Assembly: GCA_031283395.1 (NCBI GenBank)
Contig: JAITBV010000167.1
Location: 1-6,255, forward strand
DNA: 6,255 nt
Source: Candidatus Adiutrix sp.
GTDB lineage: Bacteria > Desulfobacterota > Desulfarculia > Adiutricales > Adiutricaceae
Direction of reading: 5' to 3'
Position numbers and translations under genes: made by a program. The notes under the pieces were generated by a model. The model was given only the letters and a program-made list of their open reading frames with translations, ran no database searches and was not told the DNA's origin. Of this stretch, positions 1 through 3,987 are shown piece after piece (positions within the stretch are counted from its first letter, which is position 1; every line of letters begins with the position of its first letter).

Positions 1-141
1 ACCGTGGCCGGCCTGTATAAGACCGACTGGCTGAGCGTGGAGACCGTGGTGGCCGACGGCGTGGTGCGGGAACTTATTCCCCGCCTGCTTGCGCGGGGAG
101 CCGAAGGCATCATTGAATATCCCTTGAACAAAGTCATTTAA
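1..141 (+). CDS. hisG: ATP phosphoribosyltransferase, C-terminal end (partial)
   Basis: Only the last 46 codons are present; the frame is open from base 1 and stops with TAA at 139-141. The encoded tail has a DWLSVETVV stretch, then [20 protein letters not shown] and a closing LNKVI. This matches, from memory, the C-terminal regulatory (ACT-like) part of long-form HisG in deltaproteobacteria and relatives, where a D-W-x-(A/S)-V segment precedes a G-A-x-G-I-(V/I)-E-Y-P-L-N-K end. HisG catalyses the first step of histidine synthesis, condensing ATP with PRPP in the cytoplasm, and the C-terminal domain of the long form binds histidine for feedback control. The catalytic part lies outside the window, so activity cannot be judged. 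The next gene is 71 bases away behind a terminator-like hairpin, so it is probably not cotranscribed. Confidence 0.78.
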   Translation, partial: TVAGLYKTDWLSVETVVADGVVRELIPRLLARGAEGIIEYPLNKVI

Positions 142-143
142 GT

Positions 144-171
144 AAGCGGCGAAATTACTCGACGCTTTTTT
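144..171 (+). terminator. Probable intrinsic terminator after hisG
   Basis: AAGCG (144-148) pairs with CGCTT (163-167). Inside, after one G/A mismatch, CGA (150-152) pairs with TCG (159-161), leaving a 6-base loop. The stem runs directly into six T residues (166-171), and five more T follow at 174-178. The position right after the hisG stop fits. The stem is short and has an internal mismatch, so strength is uncertain. Confidence 0.55.
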
Positions 172-212
172 GATTTTTCGGTTTTGCTGTCCGCCCCCAC
201 GAGGTAAAAATC

Positions 213-1031
213 ATGACCATTTTGCGCCTCCGTATCCCTGTTCTTATCCTGGCCCTGGCCCTGGCCCTGGGCGCCTGCGTCGGTTCCAAGAACCGTCAGA
301 CATCCCGGAAAACGCCCACCCCCGACGGCCCGGTCACCGAAGAGGCCCAGGCCCAAATCAACCTGGGCGCGGCCCTTCTGATGCAGGGGGAATATGTGAA
401 GGCCCTGCCGGAACTCTTAAGGGCCCGGGAACTGGCCCCCAGGAACGCCGCCGTGGAAAATTTTCTGGGCCTGGCCTATTATTACGGCCAGAAGGAATAT
501 GACCTGGCCATTGAAAGCTACCAAAGGGCCTTGGCCATCAACCCGGAACGCACCGATGTCCACAACAACCTGGGCCTGGTTTACCTGGAACAGGACAAAT
601 ACGAACAGGCCCTGGCTGAATTCAACTTCTGCCTCAAGGACCTGGTTTACCAGAACAAGCACCTGCCCCAGACCAACATCGGCCTGACCTACTTCAAGAT
701 GAAGGAATACGACCAGGCCCTGGCCGCCCTGACCCGGGCCGTTGAAATGTCCCCGAACTACGCCAACGCCTACAAAAACATCGGCAAGATATACATGGCC
801 AAGCAAAACTACGACGCCGCCCTGGACTACCTATTGAACGCCGCCCGGCTCGACGACAAAGACCCCGACACCTTCATGGACCTCGGCGACCTTTATGAAC
901 GGCTGGGCAACCCCGACGAGGCCGCCCAGGCTTTCAGCCAGGTCGCCTCCCTGGTTCCCAACACCCCGATGGCCATGGAGGCCCAGCGCCGGGCCCGCAG
1001 AGCCATGGGTTTTCAACTCGGCGCGAATTGA
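213..1031 (+). CDS. TPR-repeat lipoprotein (PilF/PilW-like)
   Basis: A 272-residue protein with a lipoprotein signal: charged start, an L/A-rich core at 8-19, and lipobox L19-G20-A21-C22. C22 is the predicted lipidated residue, so the mature protein is anchored in a membrane, probably the outer one. After a short polar linker, six tetratricopeptide repeats follow, at about 43-77, 78-112, 113-147, 151-185, 186-219 and 220-252. They carry the usual LG..Y / Y..A / A...P pattern. TPR arrays are protein-binding scaffolds. The fourth repeat follows a LVYQNKHLPQTNIGLTYF segment that resembles PilF/PilW pilotins, lipoproteins that help PilQ secretin assembly in type IV pili. No pilus gene is in view, so this role is inference. 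The ATG has a GAGG ribosome site (201-204) 8 bases upstream. The signal sequence is encoded by tandem CTGGCC hexamers. It could equally be a generic envelope TPR scaffold. Confidence 0.85.
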   Translation: MTILRLRIPVLILALALALGACVGSKNRQTSRKTPTPDGPVTEEAQAQINLGAALLMQGEYVKALPELLRARELAPRNAAVENFLGLAYYYGQKEYDLAIESYQRALAINPERTDVHNNLGLVYLEQDKYEQALAEFNFCLKDLVYQNKHLPQTNIGLTYFKMKEYDQALAALTRAVEMSPNYANAYKNIGKIYMAKQNYDAALDYLLNAARLDDKDPDTFMDLGDLYERLGNPDEAAQAFSQVASLVPNTPMAMEAQRRARRAMGFQLGAN

Positions 1032-1044
1032 CAACGCCCCGGCC

Positions 1045-1063
1045 CGGAGGTGCCCGCCCTCCG
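1045..1063 (+). promoter_or_regulatory. Hairpin enclosing the engB Shine-Dalgarno
   Basis: CGGAGG (1045-1050) and CCTCCG (1058-1063) are perfect complements separated by a 7-base loop. The 5' arm contains GGAGG, the only good ribosome binding site for engB, and the 3' arm ends on the base before the ATG at 1064. When folded, the site would be hidden. A ribosome finishing the upstream gene at 1031 stops about 14 bases short of the stem, close enough to influence it. The stem is seen directly; control by it is inference. Confidence 0.45.
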
Positions 1064-1693
1064 ATGAACCCGGCCTCCGCCCAGGAAAGGCCGCCGGCCC
1101 AGGCGGTGGAATTCCTGGTCTCCGCGGCCACCGGCCGCCAGTTCCCGGAGCCGCTGGGAGCGGAGATGGCCATCCTGGGGCGGTCCAATTCCGGCAAATC
1201 CTCCCTCTTAAACCGCCTCCTGGGCCGCCGGGGACTGGCCCGGACCGGGGCCGCGCCCGGCCGGACCAGGCAGATCAATTTTTTCCGGGTCGTCTTCCGC
1301 CCGGGGACGGAACCATTTTTGCTGGCCGACCTGCCCGGCTACGGCTTCGCCGCCGGGCCCAGGGCCGAGGTGGCCGGCTGGAAGGCTTTGACGTCCGATT
1401 ACCTGGAAGGCGGCCGACCGCTTAAGCTGACCCTGTTGTTGATGGACATCCGCCGCGACCCCTCGCCGGACGAGGACGGCCTCCTGGACTGGCTGGCCCT
1501 CCGGGGCATTCCGGCCTGGGTGGTGGCCACCAAGGCCGACAAACTCGGCCGGGGCCCGGCCAAGGCCCGCCTGGCCCGTCTCCAGGGCCTGTTCCGGAGC
1601 GCCCCGGCCCTCCCTCCCCTGGCCTTCTCCGCGGTCACCGGCCAGGGCCGGGAGGAACTGATTAATGGTTTGGCCGAGGCCGGCCTTTTTTGA
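1064..1693 (+). CDS. engB: Ribosome-biogenesis GTPase EngB (YihA/YsxC)
   Basis: A 209-residue TRAFAC-class GTPase. The motifs are G1 GRSNSGKS (39-46), G2 Thr in GRTRQINFF (T68), G3 DLPGYGFA (89-96), G4 TKAD (156-159) and G5 FSAVTG (188-193). The combination of GRSN.GKS with DLPGYGFA is diagnostic for EngB, a cytoplasmic GTPase needed for late 50S subunit assembly. Length agrees with the family (about 195-210). I chose ATG 1064: it places G1 at residue 39, close to E. coli YihA (about 34), and GGAGG lies 13 bases upstream. The frame also opens at a TTG at 1028 that would overlap the TPR gene by 4 bases, but it lacks a ribosome site. The gene sits 32 bases after the TPR gene and 3 bases before the next one, so it is probably cotranscribed with both. 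The final codons coincide with a terminator-like hairpin. Confidence 0.95.
   Translation: MNPASAQERPPAQAVEFLVSAATGRQFPEPLGAEMAILGRSNSGKSSLLNRLLGRRGLARTGAAPGRTRQINFFRVVFRPGTEPFLLADLPGYGFAAGPRAEVAGWKALTSDYLEGGRPLKLTLLLMDIRRDPSPDEDGLLDWLALRGIPAWVVATKADKLGRGPAKARLARLQGLFRSAPALPPLAFSAVTGQGREELINGLAEAGLF
1672..1691 (+). terminator. Terminator-like hairpin inside the engB end
   Basis: GGCCG (1672-1676) pairs with CGGCC (1681-1685) around a 4-base loop and is followed at once by six T (1686-1691), the last being the first base of the engB stop. This has the form of an intrinsic terminator or attenuator, although the next gene starts at 1697. The stem is only 5 bp, and GGCC words are very common in this sequence, so chance is a real possibility. 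Confidence 0.3.
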
Positions 1694-1696
1694 CAG

Positions 1697-2743
1697 ATGA
1701 CCCCGGAAAACCTCACCGATGCCCAGAGAGCCCAAGGGCTGGTCCAGGCCATAGGGCTCCTGTCCGGCGGCCTGGACAGCCTTCTGGCGACCCGCCTGTT
1801 GATGGAGCAGGGCCATAGGCCAGCCCTGGTAGCCTTCACCAGCCCTTTTTTCGCCCCGGACAAGGCCCGGCGGGGAGCGGAAGCCCTGGGCCTGGACCTG
1901 ACCCTTCTGGATATTTACGACGACCTCCTGCCCCTGGTCAAAAACCCGTCCCACGGCCGAGGCCGCAACCTCAACCCCTGCGTGGACTGCCACGCCCTGA
2001 TGCTGAAAAAGGCCGGGGAACTTCTTAAGAACGACGGCCGCCCCGGCTTCCTCTTCAGCGGCGAGGTGCTGGGCCAGCGCCCCCTGAGCCAGAACCCCCG
2101 GGCCATGCAAATAGTGGCCCGGGGCTCGGGCCTTCCCGATTTCGTGCTGCGGCCCCTTTCGGCCAGGCTCCTGACGCCGACCGAGGCTGAAAGGCTGGGC
2201 TGGGTGGATCGCGAGCGGCTTCTGGGCCTTTCCGGCCGCTCCCGCCGGGCTCAACTTGATCTGGCCGCCGGCTTCGGGCTCACCGCTCCCCCCCCCGCCG
2301 GCGGCTGCCTTTTGACCGACCCGGCCTTCAGCCGGCGCTTCAAGTGGCTCCTGGACCGGCCGGAAGGCCGGCTGGACCCGGCCTGGCCCCCGGCCCGCCT
2401 GGCGGAGATAATCCAGCACGGCCGCCTTTTCACCGCCGATTCCGGCGCCTGGCTGGCCGTGGGCCGCAACCGGGCCGACAACCAGCGCCTGGCCGGACTG
2501 GCCCGGCCCGGGGACCTGCTCTGCCAGTTGGAAGGAGTTCCCGGTCCCCTGACCCTGGGGCCCGGGCCGGAAGCCTCGTCCGGGGAAGCCCGAACCCTGG
2601 CCCGGAGCCTGACCGCGGCCTACGGCGACCACGGAGGCGCGGCCGAAGTAATGGTGCGGGTCGAGATCCAAGGCGGGGCCTCCTCCCTGGAAAAAACCGC
2701 GGTCACGTCCACCGCCGCCTGGGCCGGATACCTCAAAGCCTGA
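1697..2743 (+). CDS. PP-loop ATPase (MnmA/ThiI-like) with NFACT-R-like C-terminal domain
   Basis: A 348-residue cytoplasmic protein. The N-terminal part (about 18-220) is an adenine-nucleotide alpha-hydrolase: PP-loop SGGLDS (23-28), NPCVDCH (93-99), SGEVLGQRPLSQ (121-132) and AGGCLLTD (201-208). PP-loop enzymes adenylate a substrate. In tRNA thiolases such as MnmA two cysteines then deliver sulfur; here C95 (or C98) and C204 are spaced much like that pair. The C-terminal part (about 233-346) has GRLFTADSGAWLAVGRNRAD, which resembles the NFACT-R RNA-binding domain (DUF814 type). The likely role is RNA, probably tRNA, modification, but the substrate is unknown and it is neither MnmA nor ThiI proper because their C-terminal barrel and THUMP domains are absent. 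It starts 3 bases after engB. I see no strong ribosome site and no later in-frame start before the PP-loop, so translation may depend on coupling. The N-terminus is about 15 residues longer than I expect for the family. Confidence 0.8.
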   Translation: MTPENLTDAQRAQGLVQAIGLLSGGLDSLLATRLLMEQGHRPALVAFTSPFFAPDKARRGAEALGLDLTLLDIYDDLLPLVKNPSHGRGRNLNPCVDCHALMLKKAGELLKNDGRPGFLFSGEVLGQRPLSQNPRAMQIVARGSGLPDFVLRPLSARLLTPTEAERLGWVDRERLLGLSGRSRRAQLDLAAGFGLTAPPPAGGCLLTDPAFSRRFKWLLDRPEGRLDPAWPPARLAEIIQHGRLFTADSGAWLAVGRNRADNQRLAGLARPGDLLCQLEGVPGPLTLGPGPEASSGEARTLARSLTAAYGDHGGAAEVMVRVEIQGGASSLEKTAVTSTAAWAGYLKA

Positions 2744-2927
2744 ACCCCAGGCCCGTAAATCCCCCTTTGGGCTCAAATTTTTTATTAAACCCCGAAGGAG
2801 CCCGGCCGGCCAAAAGCCTGAAATCGGGGCAGATGAAAAATTTTTAGTACTATAATGGCCGGGTTAGCTTAAGCGGCCTATACTTGGGGCCCTTTTTTAA
2901 AGTAAAATCTCAGCCTTAATTAACAAG

Positions 2928-2956
2928 TTGCCAACTTAAAATTATTGTGCTATATT
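2928..2956 (+). promoter_or_regulatory. Sigma70-type promoter for the pal-like gene
   Basis: The -35 is TTGCCA (2928-2933), followed by a 17-base spacer and the -10 TATATT (2951-2956). TG at 2948-2949 gives an extended -10 (TGC-TATATT). AT-rich sequence including TTAATTAA lies just upstream, as an UP element would. The predicted start is about 2963, giving a leader near 164 bases before the ATG at 3127. It faces away from the preceding gene, whose stop is 184 bases upstream. Confidence 0.7.
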
Positions 2957-2974
2957 TAATATGTGCATTGGAAA

Positions 2975-3000
2975 GTCACAGCTTCGCTTGAGTCTGTGAC
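2975..3000 (+). promoter_or_regulatory. Leader hairpin 1 upstream of pal
   Basis: GTCACAG (2975-2981) and CTGTGAC (2994-3000) are perfect 7-bp complements around a 12-base loop. The stem begins about 12 bases after the predicted start of transcription. No T-run follows, so it is not a terminator. It could stabilise the 5' end of the mRNA, or as DNA be an operator. Its half-sites are in the order TCACA...TGTGA, the reverse of a CRP site. Confidence 0.45.
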
Positions 3001-3036
3001 ATTATAGGGTGTAGTTTCAGCTATTGGGTAAAGTAT

Positions 3037-3061
3037 GGTCTTGATGAAGACCGCCATTTTT
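3037..3061 (+). promoter_or_regulatory. Leader hairpin 2 with T-run (attenuator or sRNA end)
   Basis: GGTCTT (3037-3042) and AAGACC (3047-3052) form a perfect 6-bp stem with a GATG loop. After GCCA comes a run of five T (3057-3061). The T-run is 4 bases from the stem, so termination would be weak. It could be a partial attenuator in the pal leader or the 3' end of a separate RNA of about 100 bases starting near 2963. Confidence 0.35.
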
Positions 3062-3126
3062 CAGGTTGGCTTGCCTTGGGAAATGGGTTAAAGTCATCGT
3101 TCAACAAACAACACGGAGGATTGAGC

Positions 3127-3567
3127 ATGAAAAAAGCATTGGTTCTGTTCCTGGTCTTGGGTGTCAGCGTACTGGCGGTCCAGGGTTGCGGCAAAAGCGG
3201 CAACTACCCTGATTCGACCCTGGTCAACGAGTTGGTCTATTTCGACTCCGACAAGTACAACCTCAAGCCCGAAGCCCTGCGGGCCCTGGATTACAAGGTC
3301 GGCTACCTGAAGCACTTCCCCGGCAAGACCATCTTCGTGGTCGGCCACACCGACAGGCGCTCCAGCGACAAATACAACCTGGATCTGGGCCGCCATCGGG
3401 CCGAAGAAATTCAGCGCTACCTGGTCAACAACGGCATCAACCCCAAGCGCATCGTGCTGATGACCGAAGGCAAGCGGCGCCTTGCTGATCCGGCCAACAC
3501 CACGGCGGCCGACACCAGGAACCGCCGGGCCGAATTCTTCATCGTCGGGGTCAACAACTCCAACTAA
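3127..3567 (+). CDS. pal: Pal-like OmpA-family peptidoglycan-binding lipoprotein
   Basis: A 146-residue lipoprotein: MKK start, hydrophobic core 4-18, and lipobox V18-Q19-G20-C21, with C21 the predicted lipidated residue. An OmpA-C domain starts almost immediately: VYFDSDKYNL (37-46), GHTD (73-76), N84-L-D-L-G-R-H-R91 and NRRAEF (132-137). In Pal and OmpA the Asp of GHTD and the Arg of N..LG..R bind diaminopimelate of peptidoglycan, and both are present. Pal tethers the outer membrane to the cell wall and works with TolB in constriction. Here no tol gene is adjacent, and the linker between C21 and the domain is only about 15 residues, so the protein is shorter than E. coli Pal (173-residue precursor). 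The ATG at 3127 has GGAGG (3115-3119) 7 bases upstream and gives a proper signal peptide. The frame also opens at TTG 3076, rejected because it would bury the signal. Own promoter and strong ribosome site suggest high expression. Confidence 0.88.
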   Translation: MKKALVLFLVLGVSVLAVQGCGKSGNYPDSTLVNELVYFDSDKYNLKPEALRALDYKVGYLKHFPGKTIFVVGHTDRRSSDKYNLDLGRHRAEEIQRYLVNNGINPKRIVLMTEGKRRLADPANTTAADTRNRRAEFFIVGVNNSN

Positions 3568-3585
3568 AGAAGAGTTTTTCGGTTT

Positions 3586-3634
3586 CCGAAAGCCGGAAGG
3601 CCCGGGCGAATCGCCCGGGCCTTCCGGCTTTCGG
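3586..3634 (+). terminator. Long perfect dyad after pal, probable terminator
   Basis: Bases 3586-3609 and 3611-3634 are fully complementary (24 pairs) around A3610; in RNA this means a stem of about 23 bp with a 3-base loop. Two G-U pairs could extend it outward. It starts 18 bases after the pal stop and separates pal from the feo promoter. The tail on the + strand is poor in U (GGGTTTGAACTTTTG), so it is a terminator by position and stem rather than by a canonical T-tract. Confidence 0.65.
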
Positions 3635-3645
3635 GGTTTGAACTT

Positions 3646-3679
3646 TTGTCTTGACAAGGCGGGCCGGTTATATTATTTT
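3646..3679 (+). promoter_or_regulatory. feoAB promoter (two overlapping candidates)
   Basis: A perfect -35 TTGACA (3651-3656) stands 17 bases from TATTTT (3674-3679). Alternatively TTGTCT (3646-3651) stands 17 bases from a better -10, TATATT (3669-3674). Both give a leader of roughly 45-55 bases to feoA. By hand alignment, 3669-3687 matches the 19-base Fur consensus at only about 10 of 19 positions, so Fur control is possible but not shown. ATTTAAAT (3682-3689) is a perfect palindrome near the predicted start. Confidence 0.6.
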
Positions 3680-3732
3680 TCATTTAAATTTATTGCAACT
3701 CAGAATCAATCGCAAAAAGTCGAGCCGGATCT

Positions 3733-3987
3733 ATGAAACTCGTTTCCCTGCGCCATATGTCCGTGGGCCAGTCCGGCACCATCGCCAGGGTCAAAGGCGG
3801 CGGGGCCATAGGCGCCCGCATCCGGGAAATGGGCCTGGTGCCGGGCGCGGATATACTCATCATGGGCCGGGCCCCCCTCAACGACCCGGTCCACATAAAG
3901 CTTCACGGCTACGACCTGACCCTGCGCAACAACGAAGCCGACCATATCCTGGTGAAGGTGCCCGAGACCGGGGAGGACGGGCCGTGA
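3733..3987 (+). CDS. feoA: Ferrous iron transport protein A (FeoA)
   Basis: An 84-residue cytoplasmic protein with the SH3-like FeoA fold. The family signature is visible: I-x-R-V-K-G at 17-22, then IREMGLVPGADILIMGRAPL with the invariant R-x-M-G-L-x-P-G core, then DPVHIKLHGYDLTLRNNEAD. Length is normal for FeoA (75-85). FeoA is thought to bind and regulate FeoB during Fe(II) uptake. The stop (3985-3987) overlaps the feoB GTG start in a GTGA, so the two are translationally coupled. The start ATG has only a weak GAG (3722-3724) 8 bases upstream as ribosome site. Transcription probably begins at the promoter around 3646-3679. Confidence 0.93.
   Translation: MKLVSLRHMSVGQSGTIARVKGGGAIGARIREMGLVPGADILIMGRAPLNDPVHIKLHGYDLTLRNNEADHILVKVPETGEDGP

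Larger units (their letters stand above)
2744..3126. other. 383-base AT-richer intergenic region
   Basis: No convincing coding frame was seen on either strand. It contains, in order: two interleaved stems GGGCTC/GAGCCC (2769-2774 with 2798-2803) and CCCCGA/TCGGGG (2790-2795 with 2824-2829); a perfect AAAAATTTTT palindrome (2836-2845); a consensus TATAAT (2851-2856) without a matching -35; the palindromes GCTTAAGC (2867-2874) and TTAATTAA (2916-2923); the pal promoter; and two leader hairpins. A stem GCCC (2751-2754) with GGGC (2769-2772) followed after 5 bases by T6 (2778-2783) could be a weak terminator for the upstream gene. Confidence 0.6.

Noticed and set aside
1028..1063. TTG start for engB overlapping the TPR stop
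   Set aside because: There is no ribosome site, the added residues are low-complexity, and the ATG at 1064 fits the family length. A 4-base overlap start is not fully excluded.
1208..2776. Long open frame on the minus strand opposite engB and the PP-loop gene
   Set aside because: It is composition-driven: very GC-rich codons leave the opposite strand open. The translation is Gly/Ala/Gln-rich without motifs, and both + strand genes are clearly real.
2875..2898. GGCC...GGCC followed by T6 as a terminator
   Set aside because: The stem is only 4 bp with a 9-base loop, and GGCC is so frequent in this sequence that such pairings are expected by chance.
2975..3000. CRP/FNR-type operator
   Set aside because: The half-sites are in the order TCACA then TGTGA, the inverse of the CRP arrangement, and the spacing of 14 does not fit.
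3076..3126. Upstream TTG start for the pal-like gene
   Set aside because: It would add 17 residues before the MKK signal peptide and has no ribosome site, whereas ATG 3127 has GGAGG at the right distance.
3651..3983. Upstream extension of the feoB frame, open from a TTG at 3651
   Set aside because: It overlaps all of feoA in another frame, its translation there is Arg/Gly/Pro-rich and unlike FeoB, and the GTG at 3984 has a good ribosome site and the correct domain position.
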